Source of the DNA: Oegoconia quadripuncta
Lineage: Eukaryota > Arthropoda > Insecta > Lepidoptera > Autostichidae
Direction: 5' to 3'
NCBI GenBank assembly: GCA_949316235.1
Contig: OX438749.1
Location: 6,900,914-6,964,913, forward strand
DNA length: 64,000 nt
Shown: piece after piece, positions 1 through 12,336 of the stretch
Layout of the letters: every line of letters starts with the position of its first letter
How positions within the stretch are numbered: position 1 is the stretch's first letter
Position numbers and translations under genes: made by a program
The notes under the pieces: model-generated
Database searches by the model: none
Told to the model about the DNA's origin: nothing
What the model saw: the letters and a program-made list of their open reading frames with translations, nothing else

Positions 1-150
1 TCTGATTCTTTAATACATGATGGAAATCGACAAAAATACTGACTGCTTAGAAGTCATAATTTGGATTGTAAAATACATAAATGTTGAGGTAATGTTTTTA
101 ACTACTACCTAGATCAATAGGTCAGTACATAACGCTATGTTTCCTACATA

Positions 151-647
151 ATATTGGGTCTTTACCTTTAAAACGAGGGCGGGAAGTAGAGAGACATGGT
201 CGTTACTCCACCGACAAGAGCATAGCTCTTAAATTGAAGAAGAAGAAGACCTATGAAATTGGAGTTTTTTTTCTTCGTTAATCATATGTACCAATTCCTG
301 CAATTTTCAAAGCTATATCCAAATTTGTTTTTTATTTGGAAAATGGAATATTATTTCAAGGTTTCACATGAAATATTTTTTTAATTTCTGGGCTAAATCA
401 CATAATGAAAAAAATTTTAACAGAGCTCTTTTCATGTGCTTCCCATAATCATTTCTTAGATTCGCTGAAGCTTTTATAAAGCGGTTACTTTTAAAAATTA
501 ACGATGCCTATACTTAACTTAATGTTATCCGATAATACACACAAAGTTTAGCTATATTTGGATTTGCCGTTCCCAAAAAAAATCAAAAATGTTTGTATGG
601 AGAAAACAGTTTTAATGAAATTCTTCATACAAAACGCCAATTTCATA
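151..647 (+). repeat. Dispersed repeat, longer copy
   Basis: About 500 bp related to 18321-18612. It includes an internal block (about 385-480) and a block near 170-260 absent from the other copy. It has no coding potential that I can recognise. Confidence 0.7.
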
Positions 648-660
648 CAATACAAATACA

Positions 661-2429
661 AGACTTGTATGTTTTGATGGCCTGCATGAGTATTTTCATC
701 TGTCACGTGTCTATAGTACACATCTGAATATTACAAAGTTTTAACATAATGTATTGAAGGCCCATGATATTTGGACTCCTAAGCGCTTGTGTTTGTGTTT
801 CTGACCTCCAATTTGGGATGGTTCTCGTGATACTACTATGTATGTAACCTGGCCTTCTTTTCTATTTGAATGATATTTATAAATTATAGAGTAAATGGGT
901 ACACTTTTTTCTCGCTAAGTTATTTTTTTTTCTTGTTTTTGAATTTAATAATTTTTATGTAACCTATCTGATGCATGCGGTGTTTACATAATTGTTTGTA
1001 CATTTAGCTAATAACTAATATACATAAGGCTTCATTACTCTAAGCTATATAACAAGCGTTTGCAAACCTATTTCATAAAATAAAAATAAAGTAATCATTC
1101 GTAAATAAATTCAGTTTGTAAAAATTTTAAAAGGACATCATCTGAAATAGACCAACTAGTTAATAGAATCGAAAATCCGTTTACTCTCTAAAACCACTTC
1201 CGTTGTGGCTTTCAATCTCAACCCCAAATGAGCCTACAATATTCCAAAGTTCAGCGACACCATATCAAGTGTGCTCCAGATAAATGGATCACGTTACTTG
1301 ATTAACCGGCTCGCATCCCTTTCCCTTATCACCCCTGGGAATATTTAAATGGGCCCTGAATATATCACACCACCCTCTGGAGGTAAACGAGCGAACGAAG
1401 TGTAACGCGTACCTGCTTTAGATTGAGAATCCAAATAAATGGTATGTCCATTAACTCACAATATGAAAGCTTCAATTCGGTAAATAAAAACAATTCGACC
1501 TCGACGATTTTGTTCGCCCGTGTCAGGAAGTCTCGTGAAACTCGTCTCTGAAGGCTTTCACTGGGTCGGCGGACGATGGCATAGAGTATTCCCGTCACAT
1601 ACGAATTGGAGCGACAATTTGTGACAGACGTGCGATCTCAATCAACATGGCAATCACGCGCGTCACCACCGCAACTACTGCTAATGTGCCAGTATTGAAA
1701 ATCAGCATTCAAAGCGGCGGCGGCGCAGTAACACGCCTAGTTACACTCATTGATTTCACGCGGAATGATTTACGAGCGGTTGAAAGTGATAACTTGTTTT
1801 GACGCCTTTATCAAATGAAATTATACACGACACATGTCTCAAAGCCACTTCTTGTCTTTGCAATAATCTTGGCATTGTTATATTCACGACTACTGCGAAT
1901 GACAGCGTCTTGTTAAAACACATTTATATATTTTGCTAAGTGTCTAGTTCATTACGTGCGAGTTAGGAAGCAAGAATGCGTGAAGTGTTTTTGCGGCTAT
2001 AAATCCTGTCAAGATCCTTGTCTTCGACCCAAGGTCTGCAAACTCATTCACAAGATCAAGTAGCAAAAAAAAAACTAGAGCAATGAACTGGGAGTCACGT
2101 AGGCTGTTCATCAACTCCCAAAGCACGTAGTAGCGTCTAAACTACCGCTCATTGTCAATATTGAAGTGCTGTTCCGAACCAATGGTAAAATCAATAGAGA
2201 CATTAATGTCTATGGGACATATGATTGCTGAGAAATTGTTTTAGTGCCTAATGAATATCAAATATACATGTGGATAAAGGTAAACATATTAACAAACGGA
2301 ATAAAAAGATCGAGAAAATACAGGTTTATTGAATTTTTCTCTAGTAAGCTTTCAAAGTACCTACCTACTGTACTGTTGTTGACGTTAAATGTATTTCAAA
2401 GTTACTTGTATGTATATAAGTATACTAGC
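661..2429. other. No gene recognised
   Basis: AT-rich intergenic or intronic DNA. Short open frames (for example 1365-1598 and 1944-2126 on the minus strand) show no known family. A locally GC-richer patch at 1600-1760 with a CGG cluster could be a regulatory or untranslated segment, but nothing proves it. Confidence 0.5.
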
Positions 2430-2625
2430 TTTCCGACCGCGTGAAAGATTTCGCCAAAATCGGTTCAGCAAAAAAATTAGCCCATATGTTAATCCAGGTC
2501 CTAATCTGTCTACCAACCAAATTTCATCCAAATCCATCCAGCCGTTTAGGCGTGAAGAGGTAACAAACATACATACATACGACATACACACACACAAACT
2601 TTCGCATTTATAATATTAGTTGGGA
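2430..2625. repeat. Common lepidopteran dispersed repeat
   Basis: It contains a block typical of lepidopteran interspersed repeats: a TTTCATCCAAATCCATCCA stretch, CCGTTTAGGCGTGAAGAGGT, CATAC repeats, and a TTTCGCATTTATAATATTAG end. A weaker relative lies at 7440-7530. Class is uncertain (SINE-like or Helitron-like). Confidence 0.6.
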
Positions 2626-5600
2626 AGTTGGGATAGTTGGGATACCCACTAAACATGAGATTGGCGAGATTTAACTTACATTTCATAAAAATAAATGCAA
2701 ATTGAATAAGTCACAATGATCTTTGAGTCAACAACCTCGGATGTCTGAGTAATGTGTGTGAGGAGTGAACAGTCGTGCACATACGGCGAAGTGCAAGGCT
2801 ACGAAGTGCATCGCCGATAAACCGGAGATGAAAGCGACTGTTTATTTGATTTTGCCGGTACGTGCAGGCATATTAACTAAGCCACGGTCATTGAACTCTG
2901 AAGCCTGTTCCATCACGTCTTCGGCTCGTAAAATCCCCGCAAGTGATGTTAGCACGTTCGTTTACCTCTCGGCTTTTACTGTAATTGGGTAGGTACTTAA
3001 TTAACTTTAAAATATTTTCCTTTTCTATCTTCGCTTCATTCGACGTATAACTTCGATGCCATTTCTAAATTAAATTCCTATTCTAAACGTGACATCAGAT
3101 AAAATTGCAAATGTTATCAATCAGCTGTTACACGCATGATATGTACTACACTACACTCGTCCTCTGAATGTATCTTCATTCGAGCGTGTTATTAAAACAA
3201 ATAGATGTAATACACGGTGTCTGTCGCAATCATTAAACAATAAATCTTGCTTCCAAGGCCTCCCAACGTGTTACTGCTACGCTGCAGAAGCCATTCAATG
3301 TTATAACAACTAACTATTCAAAGATAGACGGTAAATGAATTATGTAATGTTAAGAAAAAATGTGCTCAATTGCAATTAGAATAGGTATCGATACAATGGA
3401 TTTAATATGGAATTTTAATATTATAAGTGGTGAATCTATTTGCCTAGAAGTATGTCCATTGCAATGTTCTTGTGGGACCACTCGGAGAAGGATTTGCTCT
3501 AATTGTTACACCGCTAAGTCCTGATATGAATGTCATTGAGAGTAAGTTCATTAAGAGATCATTGAGAGACAGAGACAGTAAAGAAATAGGTACTTAGTAA
3601 GTACCTACGTCTTGAAGGAGATAATCCCTTGCGTTTACTCTCATTGACTACTTTAGTTATCGTTATTATGATGCAAGACCAATGATTCTTAAAATGAACA
3701 TTTTGGATGCTTGTTGTCGATTCTTGGTTGTCAAGGAGTTCCCTCAAACTGTGACCTAACGATGCTCTTGCTCTGCCGGGTTTCGTAATTCGTAACTACG
3801 CCGCCGCGCGGGCGACCGGCGACCCATCAAACATTGTCGGATTACGTTTATGGACCATTTGTATGGGATCTGCTATGGTTAATGATTTCAGCTTGTGCAA
3901 CTCTATTCTGAGACGCAAGCAATATCTTTTTGTCGGTTCTCGATGATGAACTGTGTTAAGGTAATTTTTTGGTCACGCGCGTGTTGAATCTTTTTATGAA
4001 AAACTCGCATTCCGGAGCTATTATTTCGTTCTTGTTAAAGTAGTGTGCTGCTAATCAATTGGAATAAAAGTTTGTTTCAGAGTTCCCAAGTAAAGAGACT
4101 GCTGTCTTTTTAAGACTTATGATTGTTCTTTGTGGGAATTATTCGGGTATTCCATTCAAATCTCACCTGTATCTACATCTATCCCTGGTAATTTATTAGT
4201 ATAGGTTAATGAGCTGCATTTTCCTTTATTTAGAAGATCAAGAAGTAAACACTGCAAATGACAGCCGCTAACACGGTTTACCGTACTGCTATTATTACCA
4301 AAAGTTACCGACTCCCCTCGTTATGATTATTGAGCGCCCCAAGCGAGAAAGCAAGCTTCATATCGTAAAGGTTATTCGATACAACAAACATGAAATTATC
4401 ATGCAGTGTTATCAATTTTACTCGTCGGGACGCAAGAGTTGATCTATGCTTCTTTCTCGGTCTTATCAATGTCCACAACTCGGTCATTTTTTACAAGTAC
4501 TCTTATCAGTAGTTGTATCATCTAAACGGCGACTAGGAACTCTAAAATTCAAGCATGTCATAAATCTGCATGCTCACCGTTTATTTTCCTCATGTCGATC
4601 CTAGCTTGACTGCACCGCCAGAATCCGGCCCTCTGTTCCGGTGACAACAAAACACACACAATACACTCCTATTTACTCCACAGAGCACACTGTTGGAAAC
4701 TTTTTGCGACTCAAAACTCAATGCCACTTGTTCACAGCATCTAACTTAAGGATACTTGTGTATGTTATTGATAAGGTAGAAAACACAATTGTTTATCACG
4801 AAGCGATCTACACCCACGCAAACATCTTGCGACGCGCGTCAACGCCGCGTGACTGCAGGCGTGTCGCCGGCTGACACTTTGGCGCTGTTGGCGGTGTGGA
4901 GACAGCGAGTACTACAACACTTACCTCGCTCAATAGATGGCGCGATTCTCCAGAACAACCGGCAATTGTTTTCATTTTTATACGTGTGCGCTTTTTAAAT
5001 TGCACTACTTCTGAGCGTGCAATGTTCCCTGACCAATGATCACTCTTGTCCAAGGCATAGTGCCAAATAATTAAAACACGTAGCATCAATAAAAATGCGG
5101 GTTATTCAAGAAAGCACGCGGCTTTCTTTTGATTTTTAAAATTAAATTCCTTTAATTTACATATTAAAATTGTAAGTACAGTCTCTCTCCGAAACTTACC
5201 TCAGACAGTTTATTGTTTCTTTGAAAACTTGATGAATTAATTCAGTTGCTCCTTGAATGAACTGTCCGATGTTATTTGTATACACTAAGCACCAATATTA
5301 CTCACTTTTAATTTTGCATTAATTTTCTTAACTTCAAAAAGCAACACAATTACACTTCCAAGTCCATTCAATACAATAATTCGCCTCGAAGGCTGTGCGG
5401 ATCGCTACAACATATAAAATCACTCAAATACAACTGCGCTACAGAAATCGGAAATGTTACTGGGTTTTCCATAACACGTCTATTAGTACGAACGCGATTT
5501 GATCACGGTTCACCGTGAATAGCGACCGATAACACTATCCATCACCCCATTATTCTACGCGACCTGAAGTTAGTAGCAAGTGAGAACGTCAAAATATACC

Positions 5601-6737
5601 ATAAATAACATTGCACGTTTCCGGGGCGCGTCACCTCATCCCCCAGCGCCGATCGCTCATGTGAAAACGTTTATAAATTTTCGATTCTCGCAATTTAAAA
5701 TTAAGAAAGAATTAAAATCGATGCCGGCCGGCGTCAGCGTGCGTACACGGGAGACTATTTGAGCAATGGTGCCGGCGGAGACTAGTCTGGAGCGAGGGGG
5801 AGGCGGGTCGTTTATATGGGTATACAATACGTTAAATCGCCTCCAGCCCTCGCCGGCTGCAGTCGACGCGCGACGGGGCCCTCGGATTGCCCTGAATAGG
5901 TCTCGACATGTACAACCAATTAACGCGACTTTAATTACGCTGTTTCATTAAAACCTCATCGACTTCTTCACTATGACACGTGGCGTTTCGAGTTTGTTTA
6001 CCATAAAAAAAAAAAAAATTTTAGTAACTGTTAATAAAACCCAAGTATTTACTTTCCAATAAAAGAAAATATTTATTAAAAATTATAGATAAAACTTTAA
6101 AAAATGTTTAGAAGGGCCACTAAATATTTATTTGTTACACGGACTAAATACGCTGAAAGGAAAAACCGACAAAAGAAGCCTTTATTTAACGGATAAGACA
6201 CGCGAAGAAAAAGGAGGGCGACAATTTTTCCGGTTCATATCTTTCTGTACATTTCATTACTTCCGCTATGTATGGACGCGAATGTCGGGAGCAGTCGGGC
6301 GCTTTCGGTCGATCTCGGTTGTATTCGGGCTTTTCCGTTGGACTAATCGATAGCCGTCAAGCATGCTACTCTACTACTACACTACACGTAGCTAGCTACT
6401 ACGCGAGTCTACGCGTTGTAGCTCTACGCTGTGACTACACACACACTTTTACAACCGGCTAGTTTATTGAAGCTAAACATTTAAGAGAGATCATTCAAGA
6501 TAACTGTAATTGTGTAATTTTCTTAACATTACATGATAGGTTAGAATCTCTTACTCTTTAGTTATTTCAGATTAAGAACGTAACGTAACGATGATTAGAT
6601 GAAGCTGCAGTTTTTATGCACTTTAGAAAATATTATTATCAATCAATCAATATAAACTCACACTCAAGCGTAAAAAAAATATTTCGGGCACTTACACCAC
6701 TTAACTGATAAACATAAGTAGGTACGAAAATATCTAC
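2626..6737. other. No gene recognised; GC-rich patches
   Basis: No host gene could be recognised. GC-rich patches stand out at about 3782-3835, 4825-4960 and 5610-5905 in otherwise AT-rich sequence. They could be promoter, 5' UTR or first-exon regions of a gene extending beyond the window. The short open frames here show no recognisable domains. Confidence 0.4.
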
Positions 6738-6985
6738 AGGGCGAAATTGAATTCGTGTAATTCTCATTATCAGTTAATTGATACACTTGATTACGAACAA
6801 CTTTCCTCAAGTAACCATAGTCGAATTCGATCGAAAAATTTTCGATTACCCATACAAAGTAAACCATTCTGAAACTACTTTTGGTATGGAAGTCCAACAA
6901 TTTTCGGCTGAATTCGGCTATGGTTCCTAGTGGGAAGTCACCAGACAGGAATTACACGAATAAAATTTCATTCTCTATAAACATA
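6738..6985. mobile_element. Foldback (inverted-repeat) element
   Basis: The left half (GAATTCGTGTAATTCTC..., then AACCATAGTCGAATTCGATCG) is an imperfect reverse complement of the right half (GGCTGAATTCGGCTATGGTTCC ..., ending AATTACACGAAT). Related copies, at least their left halves, lie at 51240-51370 and 51984-52160. Confidence 0.7.
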
Positions 6986-7890
6986 CCTACAAGATTCGGG
7001 GGTAGTAATAGTTTTTACTCTAGCGAGATTCGAACGTTAGCGCTTCAATTTAGTTATTTAATTTTGCAATGCAAATCAAAGAAATAACCTATTTATTGTA
7101 AAGTTATTTTACAATCGAGCAGTTTATTAAATCGCCCAGCAAAGCTAAAACAGGTATATCGACATATCGGCGTATCAGCAGTAGTTATTAGTCAAAAAAA
7201 TGTATTTACTAACTTTCTGAAGTCAACTAACCCAAACACAAATGTTGTTCTTGTTTCTGGTATTGACATTATGCCTGCCTATAACATTGTTTGTGAATAA
7301 CGTAATTTTTTTTGGTATACACACTAAGAAATAGTAACTTACACAACATATTTTCAAAAATTTATTATTATATTTAATATTATATTATAATTCCTTAAAC
7401 TTATCTCTACTTGTAAAGCCATTTGCTTGTATTCTGCCATGCTGCTTATACCAAATTTCATAATTTCATCCAAATCCGTTCATCCCTTTCGCGGTGATTG
7501 AGCAATAAACAAACATCCAAACTTCGAAAATTTTGGCCTATCAACTTGTCCGGCACTTTGACAAAAATGACGTTCATTCATCAAACCTGTTTACATTGTT
7601 TTGACATCAATGCAAACAAGAAAAGTGATAGGAAGATCTATAGTTTTGAGTTATGAGCAGATGTTTGTTTTTGAACATTATTGCTTATAACTGAAAAACT
7701 GGAACTAAATAATATTACATAAACGCTGAATTACTTAAATATCTACTTACGTAGACGATGCATAGAAAATACATAAGTATAGTAAAATACATAACAAAGA
7801 TAAACACTTACTAAAACAGAAACAATAATGGCCATATACTTAAATAGATACACATCAATAATAACAGTTCATACAATTCATTAAAGAGAT
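6986..7890. other. No gene recognised
   Basis: AT-rich spacer with a fragment of a common dispersed repeat at about 7440-7530 (TTTCATCCAAATCCGTTCAT). Nothing else was recognised. Confidence 0.5.
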
Positions 7891-8203
7891 AAATAATATT
7901 CCTTTAGACGCAGTTTAAACACTTCAAGTGATTATGCGTGACGAATATTTTGTGGTAGTGCATTCCACAACTGAGCAGCCTTAATTCAAAAGGATCCCGA
8001 GTAGTAATTTGTACGGCAGCTGATGGGCTTAAGCAAATTGTCTGTTTTAGACCTACCTACCTAACGGACACATCGTATTCAGATGCTAATATAAAGAGGT
8101 TTTAAAGGTACGGTGGGGAAATGGACTGTAAAGGACATTATAAAGAAGATTGAGGATAATGCCAGTTACGCCGGAGTCTGCTAATAAGAAGCCACTTTAA
8201 TTT

Positions 8204-8255
8204 TGCCCGGTATGCAGATATGTCATCAGTTCATCACATATCTGCATACCGGGCA
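8204..8255. repeat. Perfect hairpin (20-bp arms)
   Basis: Bases 8204-8223 and 8236-8255 are exact reverse complements with a 12-nt loop, inside the retroelement remnant. Confidence 0.9.
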
Positions 8256-8270
8256 CACTTCATACACGGT

Positions 8271-8324
8271 CTTCATATTCGGAGCTCGTAAGTACCATCG
8301 TACTTACGCACTCCGAATATGAAG
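8271..8324. repeat. Long hairpin (25-nt arms, one internal mismatch pair)
   Basis: 8271-8284 pairs with 8311-8324 and 8287-8295 pairs with 8300-8308. The only breaks are a 2-nt internal mismatch and a 4-nt loop. The right arm encodes part of the RT remnant, so the left arm looks like an inverted copy of it. Confidence 0.9.
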
Positions 8325-9029
8325 CGGATGGCCTTATTCTGAAGATCTTCTAGCTTATTCAGCAATTCTTCAGTGAGATCGAGATATGACACATCAGTGT
8401 AGTCAAGAATGATAAACGGATGTAAACAGGTTAGACACGTAAGGCTCCATATCTACTAAAATCTTACTTCTCCTTTAATGACACTCCAACCCAAACCAAT
8501 AAAGGAGTTATCCTCTCAGAAACTATTCATCTCTTTTGGATATTAAACATTTTCAAGTCAGGAGTATCTACTTGTACAGCGCTGTCTAACCAGTGTACTA
8601 AATTGAACTAAGAACTATATAAAATTAATCAGCTACTTCAAATTACTTAGTGCGTACGATGCATTGAATGAGACACACTGGGGCGAGACAAAGCTGCCCC
8701 GAATGTACGTTTTCTCTGTATAGTGTTAGTACATTTTTATTTTACGTCTGTGCCCGTCGCGAAAGCTCAACAATGATGGTTAGGTAGTGAAAATTACTCA
8801 CTACCCTATGTAATATTCCTCTTGAGGCTCACAATTGGTTGTAAGTAACCGAGTAAATTCGTACTAAGCCCGTCGTAATCGGCCAACATACGGCATCAAA
8901 ATCAATAGTCAGTCATGTATCACATAGTGCAAGGAGATAAACTAAGTCATAACGAACGACGAGAGAGAGAATAAAACGAATAAAAAATAAGTCTTTATAA
9001 TTTGTGACTAAGTTATGATGAGGAAACAA

Positions 9030-9172
9030 TGTCTCACATCGTTTTTGAACGTTCGTCTTTCGGCATTCAGCGCCTTTTGCTGATGGATGGACTGATTGAA
9101 ATATATGGGCAACCCGATCTCGTCCCACGCTCCTTAGAAGACTTACTCAAAAATACTTAGACTTTTATCCCT
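9030..9172 (+). pseudogene. Possible non-LTR retroelement C-terminal fragment
   Basis: The plus strand reads VSHIVFERSSFGIQR, then PDLVPRSLEDLLKNT, resembling the HxxxxC-type tail of jockey-like ORF2 (VEHxLFECP ... N-LVxxML). The match is short and weak. Confidence 0.35.
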
Positions 9173-10135
9173 TTGTACAAAATATTGAGTACTGTTAAAG
9201 AAATCTAAATAAACAGCTGTCTGCTGTTGACCTGAAATCACGATTACCCCCAATCAAAGAGAATATAATCACTACGTTTTCCCCCAATAATCTGTGCCTG
9301 AAATTGACTTTTTGTCAAGTTTTGACATTCAATCTCACAAATGAATAAGCTATTGCTCAATCATTATTCAATAGGCATTTCATTCATGATATGAATACTA
9401 AACAACGAACTTATGACTTGACTTACGCTCTAAGTTTGACTATGACTGACTATAAAGAATAGAATTGGATCCTGGAAATAAACAGGTTGAAAGAGATGAG
9501 AAAGAATAAAAATCATAGAAGAAAGAATACTGAAGACGTAACATTACAAATACTGAATATATAAATTACTGAGGAAGAGGCTGTATGGCTATGCTCCTTG
9601 GCCTGCTTATCAAAGGGCGAACATTATAAAAAAAAGGCTTTTTGGCGGGAACTCGGCAAGTGAAGTTACATTTTTCTTTATAATTCTTATAATATGTGCA
9701 TTCTAACTTTTGAAGCTTAAAATGACAGAATATTGTGCAGCAAACGTTAGTGATGGTGTATAAGTGAAGGGAAGTGTAAATTAAAGTGCGTTTTCGGGTT
9801 CCCAAAAGAAACCGCCAAAATCTTTTGTAAAGCATTCTGCCACTTTACTGAAGAATGACTTGACCGTGACTAGACTTTGTATACACCAAGTATACGACGA
9901 ATTACTTGTTTTGACTGAGACTGACTTACAAACTAAAGAAATAAAAGAAATAAGACATGGCTGTTATGGGCTAGATCCCTTTGCCTTCTAGAGGAGAGAA
10001 TAAAACGAAAAAAAAAATTTAAAAAAAATCTGACTAAACCAAGAATTTTGGAAATAGAAAAATCAGCTTTTTGATTGTGTTTACAAGCTACTAAACTAAT
10101 GTAACGGTATTTATTACTAAAGAGGATGAGATAAA
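9173..10135. other. Spacer upstream of TSEN54
   Basis: No gene recognised. The last 150-200 bp before 10136 presumably hold the TSEN54 promoter and 5' UTR, but no clear core promoter motif was identified. Confidence 0.4.
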
Positions 10136-12281
10136 ATGGATAAATCAAAATTTTTATCGTAAGTGTCCTCTTTCATGCTTTGCAACCTCTCGAAGTTATC
10201 TTCCTTCCGGCTATTCCGTTTTAGTCCGACTTATTTCATAAAGCATCTTTGCTCTTTACAGTGGCTACGATCTGGTTACCAGAGGCACCACTAATATTGA
10301 CGGATCACTGCCTAAAATTGGTTTAAAAGATGTACTTCCGAATGGGTCATGGTTGGAGCAGAAACAAATTCAGTCGGCTTTGGAAGCGAGAAAACACCTC
10401 ATAGAAGTGGAAAGGATTGAAAAAAGGTATGCTAGTGGTTGATGCAAACTGGTTGGCCAAATGGACGTCAGTTCAAAAAATTCGGTGCCCTCTTCCAGTC
10501 AGTTGCCTTACTATTATTAAATGGATCATCATCATAATCATCCTATATCAACACATTGCTGGGTATAAGCTTCTTCTTCATGCCTCTTTCTTTCTCTTAA
10601 TTTATTAATAAACAATAGTCTAAGATCCCGCCCGCCTAACATCGACCTTCTCACCCAACAGCTTTCTCCATTGAAATATTGTTTTTATTATAAAACACAT
10701 GTAAACAAATAAATTGCGCATGTGTTTTCTAGGTCAAGGTGATCCTTAATTAAATATAATTTATTTATTTTCTACTCTCATTTATTTTCTCTCTATAAAA
10801 GTCGAATATTTCTATGAAAATGTGATTTTCGGTCATTACACTAACAGTTAGAGCGGGATGACTAATTGCAACTCATGCTTGTAAGACTAAGACACAGAGC
10901 AGTTGAATAACCTGTCTTTAAGACATATCGTTACCTAGCATATATAAACTATTTTCGTCAATATTGCTGAGTAGAATAGCACCGAAAATCGATGACAAAC
11001 AACCGATAGAACAGGCAGGTTTTCGCTCCGGTTTTTCTACAATGGACCACATACATACCGTAGAACAAGTGCTTGAGAAATTTAAGGAATATAACCAACC
11101 ACTCTATATAGGATTTGTGGATTACTCAAAAGCTTTTGACAGTATAACCCATAGCTCAATATGGATAGCGCTAAAATCATGCAATATAGAACAAAACTAC
11201 ATAGATATCCTCAAGAACATTTATTCGAATAGCTCAAGTAGGATAAAACTGGAAAACAAAGGGAACATAATTCCTATAGAAAGAGGTGTAAGACAAGGAG
11301 ACCCGTTATCGCCAAAATTGTTTATAACAGTACTAGAAAAAATATTTCAAAAAATCGATTGGAAAAGTAAAGGTATTTGGATACTTGGTAAACATTTAAG
11401 TCACTTGAGATTTGCAGATGACATTGTTCTCTTTGCTAAAACAGCTTTAGAATTAGAACAAATGATGCAGACTCTGAGCAGTGAGAGCAAAAAAGTAGGC
11501 CTACAGATGAATGCAAATAAAACTAAAGTTATGACAAACAGTCACCAGAAATCGATTCAAGTAGAGGGAAACCAGATTGAATATGTGAATAATTATATCT
11601 ACCTTGGAAAACAAATATCTTTTAGTCCCGACAACAATGAAGAAGAAGTGGAAAGGAGAGTAAACTCCACATGGAAAAAATTCTGGATGCATAAAGAAAT
11701 ACTGAAAGGAAAATACAACATTAACATAAAGAAGACAGTGATGGAAACCTGTATCCTACCAAGCCTTACCTATGCAAGCCAAACATGGGTGTATACCAAT
11801 AAAATAAAAAATAAGATTATGAGCACACAACATGCAATGGAAAGAAGCATCTTAAAACTGAGAAAAATAAACAAAGTAAGAAGCGAGGATATAAGGAAAA
11901 AAACAAAACTAACAGATGCACTGGAACATGCTCTAAAACTCAAATGGCAATGGGCAGGGCACATCTCAAGATACACTGACAAAAGATGGACATTACAAAC
12001 AACAGTGTGGAAAGGTCCATTAGGAAAAAGAAAATATTGGAAGACCTAAAAAACGTTGGTTAGACGATATTGTTACGGTTGGTGGACGAAAATGGACAGA
12101 TGTAGCCAAGGACAGGAAGAAGTGGAAGGAGAAGGAGGAGGCTTTTACCCGAATGGGATCCATAGAATAATAAATTACACTATAATATAAAACTCTCTAT
12201 AATAACACTATTATATAACCCAGATATTTAGTATATAACCCAGATAATGTAAATATAAACATATATATGGAAAAATAAAGC

Positions 12282-12336
<55 letters not shown>

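Larger units (their letters stand above)
7895..8432 (-). pseudogene. Jockey-like non-LTR retrotransposon C-terminal remnant
   Basis: On the minus strand, 8430-8290 reads LDYTDVSYLDLTEELLNKL, then NKAIRFIFGVRKYDG, a typical post-RT block of lepidopteran jockey-like elements. Further down (about 8050-7900) come AAQLWNALPQNIRHA and LEVFKLRLKEYY in shifted frames, the usual C-terminal end. Two hairpins interrupt the coding sequence between these blocks. Confidence 0.75.

Noticed and set aside
4808..5089. 93-aa minus-strand open frame as a gene
   Set aside because: No recognisable domain and no supporting splice structure; frames of this length occur by chance in the GC-richer patch.
10964..12049. 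361-aa open frame as a host gene
   Set aside because: It carries non-LTR reverse transcriptase motifs, is bounded by a target-site duplication and ends in a (TAA)n tail, so it is a retroelement inside a TSEN54 intron.
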